A stretch of DNA of 64,000 nt from Acidobacteriota bacterium (GTDB lineage Bacteria > Acidobacteriota > JAAYUB01). A model generated the notes under the pieces. The model saw only the letters and a program-made list of their open reading frames with translations. It did no database searches and was not told the DNA's origin. Where the stretch lies: NCBI GenBank assembly GCA_029565065.1, contig JAKQOW010000136.1:1-64000 (forward strand). Direction: 5' to 3'. A program made the translations under genes and the position numbers. Every line of letters begins with the position of its first letter. The stretch's first letter is position 1. This document shows positions 16,087 to 24,194 of the stretch, piece after piece.

Positions 16087-16277
16087 CACCCGGGTCCCAG
16101 GTCCTGGTTCCGATATCCGATGTTCGGGACGATTGATGATTGATGGTTCGTGCTCGTGATTCGTAATCGTGATCGTTGTCGAGCCTCCAGCCTCGATCAC
16201 GATTACGAATTTCGATTACAATTACGAATTACGAGCACGAACCCGTAACGCTCAACCCTCAACTCTCAACTCTGAAC
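16087..16277. repeat. Mosaic low-complexity repeat array D with a long inverted repeat
   Basis: The array carries a CCCAGGTCC block (16091-16106), GATTGATGGTT units, CGATTACGA units in both orientations and CTCAACN units (16251-16277). Two nested perfect inverted repeats are present: 16145-16157 pairs with 16231-16243 (13 bp), and 16159-16175 pairs with 16194-16210 (17 bp, 18-base loop). The transcript on either strand could therefore form a long hairpin about 100 bases across. It lies just 3' of pckA (stop at 16319). The rest of the gap 15829-16318 holds only the operon promoter. Confidence 0.85.
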
Positions 16278-16318
16278 GAGCGGGATCGAACCCCGTGATC
16301 CGACCCCCGATGATGCTG

Positions 16319-17962
16319 TCACTTCCCCGGGCAGGCGCCCACCACCGACGCCGGCAGGTTCTTCTTGCCGAACGCCTTGTCGAAGTGCTTGGCGAACTCC
16401 TCGGCCAGCTTGCGGGCGCGCTGGTCGAAGGCGTCCTTGTCCGGCCAGGTGTTGCGGGGGTTGAGGACCGCGTCGGGCACGCCGGGGCAGGACTGGGGGA
16501 TCTGGATGTGGAACAGCGGGTCGGTGGCGACCGCCGCCTGGTCCAGTGTTCCGTTGAGCACCGCGGTGATGATGGCGCGGGTCAGGTTGATGTCCATCCG
16601 CTTGCCCACGCCGTAGGCGCCGCCGCTCCAGCCCGTGTTCACCAGGTAGACTCGGGTGCCGTGCCGGCGCATCTTCTCGCCGAGCAGGGAGGTGTAGGCG
16701 TCGGGATTGCGCGGCATGAACGGCGCGCCAAAGAACCGCGAGAAGGTGGACACCGGCTCGGTGATGCCGGTCTCGGTGCCGGCCAGCTTGCTCGTGTAGC
16801 CCATCAGGAACCAGAGCATGGCTTGGTCCTGATTCAGCTTGGCCACCGGCGGCAGCACGCCGTTGGCGTCGGCCGTCAGGAAGACGATGGTCTTGGGGTG
16901 CGCGCCCACGGGCGGCTCCTTGATCCCCGGGAGGAACGACAGCGGGTACGAGCCGCGGGAGTTCTCCGTCAGTCGCTGGTCGTGGAAGTCGAAATTGCCG
17001 CTCGGATACATCATGGCGTTTTCCACGATGGCGCCGTGCTCGAGGTAGGGCGCCGCGTGCATGATGGCGTTGTGGATCTGCGGCTCCTTGGCCGGATTCA
17101 GGTTAATGAGCTTGGCGTAGCAGCCGAACTCGAAGTTGGCGATGCCGTGGTCGTTCCAGCCGTGCTCGTCGTCGCCGAGCAGCGCGCGGTCGGGGTCGGC
17201 CGACAGCGTGGTCTTCCCCGTCCCGGACAGACCCAGGAACAGCGCGGTGGCGCCGTCGGCGCCCTCGTTGGCCGACGCGTGCAGCGGCAGGATCCCGGCG
17301 CCGGGGAGCAGGTAGTTCATCACGGTGAAGATCAGCTTCTTGCAGCTCCCCATGTAGGACGAGCCGACGATGACACCCAGCCGGTTCACGAAGTCGATGG
17401 CCACGATCAGGTCCGACGCGGTGCCGTCGGGCAGCGTGCGCACCCGGCCGGCGTAGCGCGCCTTGTCCAGCCGGTCCGCGGGGAGGGCGATGAGGGTGAA
17501 GGGCCGGGCGGCGAAAATGCTGCGCTGGATGTCGGGCGGGACCGGCCGGAACATGGTCTCACAGAACAGGACGGACAGCGCGCAGTTGGACACGGTCCGC
17601 ACGGGCAGGGCATAGGCGCTGTCGGCGCCCACCACGCGGTCCAGCACGTACATTTGGTCTTTTTGCCGGATGAACGCCAGGGCGTCGGCGAGGATCATGT
17701 CGAAGGTTTCCGGCTCCAGGGGGATGTTGTTGGGCGAGTCCCAGTCGATATCCGCCACGATCTCGGGGCGGCGGACGATCACCGTGTCCTTGGGGCTGCG
17801 CCCCGTGGAATCCACCGGCGTCCAGGTGGCCAGGGCGCCGTTCCGGCTGACGATCGCCTCGCGGTGGGCCACGGCGTGCTCAATGAGCAGCCGCCGCGAC
17901 GGACTGACATGCACGTTGGGGTGCGCCTGCAGGGCCTGGTCCAGACGGGTGAAGAATTCCAC
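16319..17962 (-). CDS. pckA: ATP-dependent phosphoenolpyruvate carboxykinase
   Basis: The 547-residue product matches ATP-type PEP carboxykinase over its whole length. The P-loop-like kinase-1 motif GLSGTGKTTLS lies near residue 242 and kinase-2 LLGDDEHGW near 262; FENAMMYPSG-type and NTGWSGGAYG segments complete the signature. The enzyme interconverts oxaloacetate + ATP with PEP + CO2 + ADP in the cytoplasm. In anaerobes it often runs towards oxaloacetate, making ATP. The start is GTG at 17962, with AAGGAG seven bases upstream. It is divergent from the carboxyltransferase operon, which would produce or consume its substrate. Confidence 0.95.
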   Translation of the reverse strand: MEFFTRLDQALQAHPNVHVSPSRRLLIEHAVAHREAIVSRNGALATWTPVDSTGRSPKDTVIVRRPEIVADIDWDSPNNIPLEPETFDMILADALAFIRQKDQMYVLDRVVGADSAYALPVRTVSNCALSVLFCETMFRPVPPDIQRSIFAARPFTLIALPADRLDKARYAGRVRTLPDGTASDLIVAIDFVNRLGVIVGSSYMGSCKKLIFTVMNYLLPGAGILPLHASANEGADGATALFLGLSGTGKTTLSADPDRALLGDDEHGWNDHGIANFEFGCYAKLINLNPAKEPQIHNAIMHAAPYLEHGAIVENAMMYPSGNFDFHDQRLTENSRGSYPLSFLPGIKEPPVGAHPKTIVFLTADANGVLPPVAKLNQDQAMLWFLMGYTSKLAGTETGITEPVSTFSRFFGAPFMPRNPDAYTSLLGEKMRRHGTRVYLVNTGWSGGAYGVGKRMDINLTRAIITAVLNGTLDQAAVATDPLFHIQIPQSCPGVPDAVLNPRNTWPDKDAFDQRARKLAEEFAKHFDKAFGKKNLPASVVGACPGK

Positions 17963-18034
17963 GGTGAACTCCTTCGGGAAAATTGTGGCCCGGCCGGCGG
18001 GCCGGCCCGCGCTCCAACCGGGCTGGAAAAGTGC

Positions 18035-18063
18035 AGTCTAGACCAAACCAGTCGAATAATCAA
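18035..18063 (-). promoter_or_regulatory. Promoter of pckA
   Basis: On the minus strand there is a -35 TTGATT (18058-18063), a 17-bp spacer and a -10 TAGACT (18035-18040), giving a leader of about 65 bases before the GTG start. It lies only 17 bp from the divergent promoter at 18080-18107, so one regulator bound between them could control both transcripts. Confidence 0.55.
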
Positions 18064-18079
18064 TCCCCCGACTTAGCGC

Positions 18080-18107
18080 TTGATTTTTCGGCCGGATTCG
18101 GTATAGT
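18080..18107 (+). promoter_or_regulatory. Promoter of the carboxyl-transfer operon, followed by a long leader
   Basis: The elements are a -35 TTGATT (18080-18085), a 16-bp spacer and a -10 TATAGT (18102-18107). The transcript would begin near 18114, leaving about 168 bases before the first start codon. The leader (18115-18281) contains GC-rich inverted segments such as the CCCGC/GCGGG pairing near 18216-18232 but no riboswitch class I can name. This and the pckA promoter account for the 17963-18281 gap. Confidence 0.5.
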
Positions 18108-18281
18108 GACTTCGCTCCCGGCACCGATCAGGTCCCACTGCAGAGGGTGCGGCTCTTTATTTCCCTTGAGAGGGCCCAACGTCAGGCACCCGCACGACGG
18201 GTGAGCGTCCGACTCCGCCCGCTCAGGCGGGGAATGACGGCCGGGAGCGGCCCGACGTCCGGCAGCACCAGAGGAGGCTCC

Positions 18282-19832
18282 ATGAGTACGCCTGAAAAAA
18301 TCGAGCGCCTGCGCGCCATGCGGGAAACCGCCCGGCAGGGCGGCGGCCGCGACCGGATCGACGCCCAGCACGCCAAGGGCAAGATGACCGCGCGCGAGCG
18401 CATCGACGCCCTGCTGGACAAGGGGACCTTCGTCGAGCTCGACATGTTCGTCACCCACCGCTCGCACGAGTTCGGGATGGGCGAGAAGCGGGTCCTGTCC
18501 GACAGCGTCGTGACCGGCCAGGGCACCATCGACGGCCGCCCCGTGTATGTCTTCTCGCAGGACTTCACCGTCTTCGGCGGCAGCCTGGGGAAGGCGCACG
18601 CCGAGAAGATCTGCAAGATCATGGATCTGGCCATGAAGAACGGACTCCCCCTCATCGGCCTCAACGACTCGGGCGGCGCCCGCATCCAGGAGGGCGTGGT
18701 GAGCCTCGGCGCCTACGCCGACATCTTCCTCCGCAACACCATGGCGTCGGGCGTCATCCCGCAGATCTCGGCCATCATGGGCCCCTGCGCCGGCGGGGCG
18801 GTGTACAGCCCCGCGCTGACCGACTTCATCATCATGACCCGGAAGACCAGCCACATGTTCATCACCGGGCCCGACGTGGTGAAGGCGGTGACGCATCAGG
18901 ACGTCTCCTTCGACGAGCTGGGCGGCGGCCCGGTGCACAGCACCAAGAGCGGCGTGTGCCACCTCCTGGCCGAGGACGAGGCGGAAACCCTCGAGACCAT
19001 CCGCCACCTCCTCGGCTTCCTCCCCTCCAACAACACCGAGGACCCGCCGCTGGCCGACACCGGCGACGACCCGAAGCGCATGGACGAGGCGCTGGACACC
19101 CTGGTGCCCGACGAGCCCAACCGGCCCTACGACATGAAGCAGGTCATCGAGCACGTGGTGGACAACGGCGAATTCCTGGAGATCCATCCCCACTACGCCC
19201 AGAACATCGTCGTCGGATTCGCCCGGCTGGGCGGACGCCCCGTCGGGATCATCGCCAACCAGCCGATGGTGCTGGCCGGCGTGCTGGACATCAAGGCGTC
19301 CATCAAGGGAGCGCGGTTCGTGCGCACCTGCGACTGCTTCAACATCCCCATCGTCACCTTCGAGGATGTGCCCGGCTTCATGCCCGGCGTGGACCAGGAG
19401 CACGGCGGCATCATCGTCCACGGCGCCAAGTTGCTCTACGCGTTCTGCGAGGCCACCGTGCCCAAGCTGACGGTGATCACCCGCAAAGCGTACGGCGGCG
19501 CGTACGACGTGATGAGCTCCAAGCACATCCGCGGCGACTACAACGTGGCCTGGCCCGGCGCCGAGATCGCCGTCATGGGCTCGGAGGGCGCCGTCAACAT
19601 CATCTTCCGGAAGGAAATCGGCGAGGCGGCCGACCCCGAGGCCCGGCGCGCCGAGCTGATCCGGAACTACCGCGACAAGCTGGCCACCCCGTACGAGGCG
19701 GCCAGCTGGGGCTACATCGACGACGTGATCGAGCCGCGCGAAACCCGGCCCCGGCTGATCGATGCCCTGCGCTGGCACCAGAACAAGCGCGACAGCAACC
19801 CCCCGAAGAAACACGGGAACATCCCCCTGTAG
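18282..19832 (+). CDS. Biotin-dependent acyl-CoA carboxyltransferase (12S/PccB/MmdA type)
   Basis: The start at 18282 follows AGAGGAGG. The 516-residue product is a full-length carboxyltransferase with two crotonase-like halves: the N half has [12 protein letters not shown] and [17 protein letters not shown], the C half has [14 protein letters not shown] and [12 protein letters not shown]. It exchanges a carboxyl group between biotin and propionyl-CoA/methylmalonyl-CoA. The family covers propionyl-CoA carboxylase beta, methylmalonyl-CoA decarboxylase alpha and the 12S subunit of transcarboxylase. The downstream 5S-like and 1.3S-like genes favour the transcarboxylase reading. No membrane decarboxylase beta subunit or biotin carboxylase gene is present nearby. 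Confidence 0.9.
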   Translation: MSTPEKIERLRAMRETARQGGGRDRIDAQHAKGKMTARERIDALLDKGTFVELDMFVTHRSHEFGMGEKRVLSDSVVTGQGTIDGRPVYVFSQDFTVFGGSLGKAHAEKICKIMDLAMKNGLPLIGLNDSGGARIQEGVVSLGAYADIFLRNTMASGVIPQISAIMGPCAGGAVYSPALTDFIIMTRKTSHMFITGPDVVKAVTHQDVSFDELGGGPVHSTKSGVCHLLAEDEAETLETIRHLLGFLPSNNTEDPPLADTGDDPKRMDEALDTLVPDEPNRPYDMKQVIEHVVDNGEFLEIHPHYAQNIVVGFARLGGRPVGIIANQPMVLAGVLDIKASIKGARFVRTCDCFNIPIVTFEDVPGFMPGVDQEHGGIIVHGAKLLYAFCEATVPKLTVITRKAYGGAYDVMSSKHIRGDYNVAWPGAEIAVMGSEGAVNIIFRKEIGEAADPEARRAELIRNYRDKLATPYEAASWGYIDDVIEPRETRPRLIDALRWHQNKRDSNPPKKHGNIPL

Positions 19833-19847
19833 GCAGGAGGCGACGTC

Positions 19848-20174
19848 ATGTTCAGCAAAACCACCATCGGCGAACTGGCGGCGGTGCTCACCGAGCCGTA
19901 CAAACATCTGGAGCTCGGCCAGGTCAACGACCACGCCGCCTACGTGATCCGGTTCATCGGCGAGTTTCCCTTCCACCGCCACACCCAGGACGAGCTGTAC
20001 CTGGCCCTGGAGGGGGAGGTCCGCCTGGAGTTCGTCAACCTGCCACCCATCACCCTCAAGCCGAACGAGAGCACCGTCGTCCGCGCGTACACGACACACA
20101 AGTGCTACGCCGAAAACGCCCTGGTGCTCCTCATCAAGCCGAAGGAAATGTTCGCGGCGCACCCGAGCGAGTGA
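19848..20174 (+). CDS. Small cupin protein
   Basis: This 108-residue single-domain cupin has the metal-site motif FHRHTQDELYLALEG (47-61), with two His and a Glu, and a weaker second motif with the TTHKCYAENA region (86-95). The start has GCAGGAGG upstream. It lies between two carboxyltransferase subunits, 15 bases after one and 7 before the next, so it is co-translated with the complex. Cupins of this size bind small ligands or act as isomerases or dioxygenases; the substrate cannot be told. It may bind an organic acid or a metal needed by the carboxyl-transfer system. Confidence 0.85.
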   Translation: MFSKTTIGELAAVLTEPYKHLELGQVNDHAAYVIRFIGEFPFHRHTQDELYLALEGEVRLEFVNLPPITLKPNESTVVRAYTTHKCYAENALVLLIKPKEMFAAHPSE

Positions 20175-20181
20175 GGCCACC

Positions 20182-21681
20182 ATGATCCGGAAACCCGTGC
20201 AGATCACCGAAACCGTGCTGCGGGACGCCCACCAGTCCCTGCTGGCGACCCGCATGCGCACCGACGACATGCTGAAGATCGCGGCCAAGCTCGACAAAGT
20301 GGGCTACTGGTCGCTGGAGGTCTGGGGCGGCGCCACCTTCGACAGCGCCATGCGCTTCCTGGGCGAGGACCCGTGGGAGCGGCTCCGCCGGCTGCGGCAG
20401 GAGATCCCCAACACGCGGCTGCAGATGCTGCTGCGCGGCCAGAACCTGGTGGGCTACAAGCACTACCCGGACGACATCGTCGAGCGGTTCATCGTCTGCG
20501 CCCGTCGCAACGGCGTCGACGTGTTCCGCATCTTCGACGCGTTGAACGACATCCGCAACATGGAGTTTTCCATGCGGATCGCCAAGCGGGAGGGCGGCCA
20601 CGTGCAGGCCACCATCTCGTACACGATCAGCCCCGTCCACGACATCCCGTCCTTCGTGGCCATGGGCCGGGAGCTGGCCGACCTCGGCGCCGATTCCATC
20701 TGCATCAAGGACATGGCCGGCCTCATCACCCCCTATGCCGCCTTCGAGCTGATCACGGCGCTGAAGCAGGACCCCGGCCTGCCGGTGCAACTGCACACGC
20801 ACTACACCAGCGGCATGGGCACGGCGGCGCTGATCAAGGCCGTGGAAGCCGGGGTGGACGTGATCGACACGGCGCTGTCCTCGATGTCGCTCTCCACGTC
20901 GCAGCCGCCCACCGAGACGCTGGTGGCGTGCCTGCGCGGCACCGAGCGGGACACCGGCCTCGACATCGCGGAGCTGGCCGAGCTGGCGCGCACCATGACC
21001 GACGTCCGGGCCCGGTACGCCAGCTTCGAGGCCGGCATCGCCGCGGTGGACGTCAACGTGCTGCAGTTCCAGGTGCCCGGCGGCATGCTCTCCAACCTGG
21101 TCAACCAGCTCCGCCAGCAGGGCGCCATGGACCGCTACTACGACGTGCTGGACGAGATCCCGCGCGTCCGCAAGGACATGGGTTACCCGCCGCTGGTCAC
21201 GCCCTCCTCGCAGATCGTCGGCACCCAGGCCACGCTCAACGTGATGTGCGGCGAGCGCTACAAGATCATCCCCGAGGAAGTCAAGCAGTACTTCCGCGGC
21301 TACTACGGCCGGCCGCCCGCGCCCATGGATCCCGAGATCCAGAGGAAGGCCATCGGCGACGAGACGCCCATCACGGCGCGCCCGGCCGACATGCTCTGCC
21401 CCGGCTGGGACGACGCGAAGCAGGAGATCGGCAGCCTGGCGACCTGCGACGAGGACGTCCTCTCCTACGCCCTGTTCCCCCAGGTCGCCCGGTCGTTCCT
21501 GGACCGGCGGCGGCGGGGCATGGGCGGGAAGGAGGAGGTGGCCGGCGCCATCGCCGCCATGCTCTTTCAGCAGAAGGAGCGCCAGGCCCGGAAGGCGGAG
21601 GGCATCAGCGCCCCGCCCACGGAGCTCTCCTACTGGAAGGTCCTGGGCCGGCAGCACCTGCGGGGAGGTTGGAAATGGTGA
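20182..21681 (+). CDS. Pyruvate/oxaloacetate carboxyltransferase (5S/OadA/PycB type)
   Basis: This 499-residue protein consists of the TIM-barrel carboxyltransferase domain plus the following helical domain. Signature segments are TVLRDAHQSLLATRMR (11-26), WGGATFD, the carboxylated-lysine motif CIKDMAG and the metal-site HTHYTSG. The C-terminal biotin domain of OadA is absent and is supplied by the next gene, as in the 5S subunit of transcarboxylase and some PycB/OadA systems. The reaction is carboxybiotin + pyruvate to oxaloacetate, or the reverse. Its TGA overlaps the start of the biotin-carrier gene (ATGGTGA), giving translational coupling. Confidence 0.9.
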   Translation: MIRKPVQITETVLRDAHQSLLATRMRTDDMLKIAAKLDKVGYWSLEVWGGATFDSAMRFLGEDPWERLRRLRQEIPNTRLQMLLRGQNLVGYKHYPDDIVERFIVCARRNGVDVFRIFDALNDIRNMEFSMRIAKREGGHVQATISYTISPVHDIPSFVAMGRELADLGADSICIKDMAGLITPYAAFELITALKQDPGLPVQLHTHYTSGMGTAALIKAVEAGVDVIDTALSSMSLSTSQPPTETLVACLRGTERDTGLDIAELAELARTMTDVRARYASFEAGIAAVDVNVLQFQVPGGMLSNLVNQLRQQGAMDRYYDVLDEIPRVRKDMGYPPLVTPSSQIVGTQATLNVMCGERYKIIPEEVKQYFRGYYGRPPAPMDPEIQRKAIGDETPITARPADMLCPGWDDAKQEIGSLATCDEDVLSYALFPQVARSFLDRRRRGMGGKEEVAGAIAAMLFQQKERQARKAEGISAPPTELSYWKVLGRQHLRGGWKW

Positions 21682-22160
21682 ACAAGTTCAAGCTCATGCT
21701 GGAAGGCGTCCCCTACGACATCGAGCGGCGCGGTGACCTGCTGGTGATCAACGGGCTGGAATTCCCCTGCGCGGTGGAGAACCAGAACGTGACCATCGGC
21801 GGCACGCCCCACGCCGTGGTGCTGCGGGCGGAGACGGCCACCGTGGACGGCATCAGCTACCGGTACGAGGCGCTGGGGCTGGAGGAGCCGAAGCCGGGCA
21901 AGGCCAAGCGCGCCCTGTCGGCGGCCGCCGCCGAGGATGCGGGCGCCGTCACGGCCATCATGCCGGGGCTCATCATCAGGATCAACAAGCAGGAAGGCGA
22001 ACTCGTCGCGGCCGGCGAAACGATCCTGGTGCTCGAGGCCATGAAGATGCAGAACGAGATCCAGTCCAAGGTTCAGGGGCGGATCAAGAGCATCAACGTC
22101 AAGCCGGGCGAGTCGGTGGAGATGCGCCAGGTCCTGGCGGTGGTTGAACCCACCGCCTGA
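21675..22160 (+). CDS. Biotin carboxyl carrier protein (1.3S type)
   Basis: This 161-residue protein has a small N-terminal domain (1-90) followed by a biotinyl domain (92-159), with the biotinylation site EAMKMQN and K124 as the modified lysine. Its overlap with the 5S-like gene and its own good biotin motif show it is the swinging-arm subunit. Together with the two carboxyltransferases it can assemble a complete soluble transcarboxylase, or serve an unlinked biotin carboxylase or membrane decarboxylase. Confidence 0.92.
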   Translation: MVNKFKLMLEGVPYDIERRGDLLVINGLEFPCAVENQNVTIGGTPHAVVLRAETATVDGISYRYEALGLEEPKPGKAKRALSAAAAEDAGAVTAIMPGLIIRINKQEGELVAAGETILVLEAMKMQNEIQSKVQGRIKSINVKPGESVEMRQVLAVVEPTA

Positions 22161-22204
22161 TCCGGCGGTGGGGATCTCCGCCGCCCTCTGTGACGGATCC
22201 AGGC

Positions 22205-22241
22205 AACCGGCCGCGATCCCCCGCCGGGGACGCGGCCGGTT
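22205..22241. terminator. Hairpin between convergent operons
   Basis: An 11-bp perfect stem (AACCGGCCGCG / CGCGGCCGGTT) encloses a 15-base loop, located between the convergent biotin-carrier and P5C dehydrogenase genes. There is no strong T-run on either side, so it may end transcription with help from Rho or act mainly as an RNA-stabilising end. Confidence 0.5.
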
Positions 22242-22245
22242 CCAT

Positions 22246-23871
22246 TTATTCGGCCAGGAACGGGTAGGCGAAATCCTGCGGGGTGTTGAAGCACTCCTTG
22301 ATGGTGCGCACCGAGATCCAGCGCAGCAGGTTGTAGATGGACCCGGCCTTGTCGTTGGTGCCGGAAGCCCTGGCGCCGCCGAACGGCTGGTGGCCCACCA
22401 CCGCGCCGGTGGTCTTGTCGTTGATGTAGAAGTTGCCGGCGGCATGGCGCAGGCGATCCCAGGCCTGCCCGATCGCGGCGCGGTCCCGGGCGAACACCGC
22501 CCCGGTCAGCGCGTAGGGCGACGTGCCGTCGCACAGGTCCAGGATCTCCGGGAACCGATCGTCGTCGTACAGGAAGACGGTCAGGACCGGCCCAAAGATC
22601 TCCTCCTCCATGAGCTTGAAACGGGGGTTGGTGGTCAGCACCACCGTGGGCTGGATAAAGTAGCCGGTGGTGTCGTCGGTGCCGCCGCCGTAGATCACCT
22701 CGGCCTCGGGGCTGTCCTGGGCGAACCGGATGTAGTCGCGGATCGTGCCGAAGGCGGCGCGGTCGATCACCGCCCCCATGAAGTTGGAGAAGTCCTCCAC
22801 CGGCCCCACCTTGACCCGGTCCAGCTGGGCGCAGAGCGCGTCGCGCAGCGCCGGCCAGATCCCGCGGGGGATGTAGGCGCGCGACGTGGCCGAGCACTTC
22901 TGCCCCTGGTACTCGAAGGCGCCCCGCAGCAGGCAGGTGGCCAGCCCTCGGATCTCGGCGGAGGCGTGGGCCACGACGAAGTCCTTGCCGCCGGTCTCGC
23001 CCACGATGCGCGGGTAGGAGCGGTAGCGACCGATCTGGCCGGCGACCACCTGCCAGATGTGGTTGAAGGCCGGGTTGGAGCCGGTGAAGTGCACCCCGGC
23101 CAGGTCCGGCTGGCTCAGGGTGAAATCGCCGATGTCGCGGGCGTCGCCGGGCACGAAGTTGATGACACCGTCGGGCAGACCGGCGTCCATGAGCACCCGC
23201 ATCACCTGGTAGGCCGAGTAGACGCCGGTGGAGGCGGGTTTCCAGAGGACGACGTTCCCCATCACCGCGGGCGCGGCGGCCAGGTTGCCGCCGATGGCGG
23301 TGAAGTTGAACGGGGCGACGGCGAAGACGAAGCCTTCCAGCGGGCGGTATTCCATGCGGTTCCAGGTGGCCTGGAAGTTCTCCGGCTGGGTCTGGTAGAT
23401 CTGCTGCATGAAGTAGGTGTTGAAGCGGAGGAAGTCGATCAGTTCGCAGGCGGCGTCGATTTCGGCCTGGTGGGCGGTCTTGCTCTGGCCCAGCATGGTG
23501 GCGGCGTTGACGAGGTAACGCCGGTGCTTGCTGAGCAGCTCCGAAGCCTTCAGCGAAATGGCCACCCGCTCCAGCCACGAGGAGCGGGACCAGCCGACCC
23601 AGGCGGCGCGGGCGGCCTGGATGGCCTGCCGGATCTCGGCGGGGCCGGCCTTGTGATAGCGGGCCAGGATGTGGCCGTGGTCGTGGGGGATCCGACACTC
23701 GCCGAAGTTGCCCGTGCGGACCTCGCGGCCGCCGATGATGAGGGGAATCTCAAGGGTCCGGCCGCGCAGGTCGGCCAGCGCGGCCTTGAGCGCGGCCCGC
23801 TCGGGGGTGCCGGGGGCGTAGCTCTGCGGCGGTTCGTTCAGGGGTTGGGGGACTTGGAAAAATGCGTTCAT
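22246..23871 (-). CDS. pruA: L-glutamate gamma-semialdehyde (1-pyrroline-5-carboxylate) dehydrogenase
   Basis: The start at 23871 has AAGGAG nine bases upstream. The 541-residue product matches the stand-alone P5C dehydrogenase family in length and sequence. The catalytic Cys is C326 (YQGQKCSATS) and the general base E292 (VGETGGKD). The segments APFNFTAIGGN (186-196) and WKPAS (210-214) form the NAD site. It oxidises glutamate semialdehyde from proline or ornithine to glutamate with NAD+. No proline dehydrogenase is adjacent. Confidence 0.92.
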   Translation of the reverse strand: MNAFFQVPQPLNEPPQSYAPGTPERAALKAALADLRGRTLEIPLIIGGREVRTGNFGECRIPHDHGHILARYHKAGPAEIRQAIQAARAAWVGWSRSSWLERVAISLKASELLSKHRRYLVNAATMLGQSKTAHQAEIDAACELIDFLRFNTYFMQQIYQTQPENFQATWNRMEYRPLEGFVFAVAPFNFTAIGGNLAAAPAVMGNVVLWKPASTGVYSAYQVMRVLMDAGLPDGVINFVPGDARDIGDFTLSQPDLAGVHFTGSNPAFNHIWQVVAGQIGRYRSYPRIVGETGGKDFVVAHASAEIRGLATCLLRGAFEYQGQKCSATSRAYIPRGIWPALRDALCAQLDRVKVGPVEDFSNFMGAVIDRAAFGTIRDYIRFAQDSPEAEVIYGGGTDDTTGYFIQPTVVLTTNPRFKLMEEEIFGPVLTVFLYDDDRFPEILDLCDGTSPYALTGAVFARDRAAIGQAWDRLRHAAGNFYINDKTTGAVVGHQPFGGARASGTNDKAGSIYNLLRWISVRTIKECFNTPQDFAYPFLAE

Positions 23872-24024
23872 GCGTGGTCTCCTTTCCAAATTGCGGGAGG
23901 CGGTCCCGTTTCCGGCGGCCACCCTGTCGGCCGGGCGGGCATGGCGATGTGCGGTAGCGCCGCCCGGCTCGGAGATCGTGAATAAACAGTCGCTCGCCAT
24001 TGACGAGCGGACGAAAAGAAATAG

Positions 24025-24053
24025 ATGATAGCAAAGGGTAAAGGGATTTTTAA
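24025..24053 (-). promoter_or_regulatory. Candidate promoter of pruA
   Basis: On the minus strand there is a -35 TTAAAA (24048-24053), a 17-bp spacer and a -10 TATCAT (24025-24030). It lies in a short AT-rich patch (24010-24058) within otherwise GC-rich DNA. The leader would be about 145 bases and includes a small palindrome (CGCTCG/CGAGCG, 23984-24008 region). Confidence 0.45.
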
Positions 24054-24110
24054 ATTACCGGCGCCCGGTGGCTGGGCGGATTCACGGCGCCGGTGGCGGC
24101 GCCGGCGGGG

Positions 24111-24116
24111 TATAAT
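24111..24116 (+). promoter_or_regulatory. Perfect -10 hexamer upstream of the dockerin-like gene
   Basis: A TATAAT stands alone in GC-rich sequence 78 bases before the start at 24195. There is no recognisable -35 at 15-19 bp, so an activator may be needed. Apart from this and the pruA promoter, the 23872-24194 gap shows nothing else. Confidence 0.35.
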
Positions 24117-24194
24117 TGAAGACATAAGTTCGGGGCGGTCATCCGGCTCCCACACGCGAGTCGGCAGGTTCCGGATGGCCACGGGAGGTGGGGG

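Noticed and set aside
18115..18281. Riboswitch in the carboxyltransferase leader
   Set aside because: The leader is long and has GC-rich pairings, but no conserved core of a known class could be matched by eye.
18060..20297. Minus-strand frame of 745 codons
   Set aside because: It is antisense to the 12S-like carboxyltransferase and cupin, both strongly supported on the plus strand.
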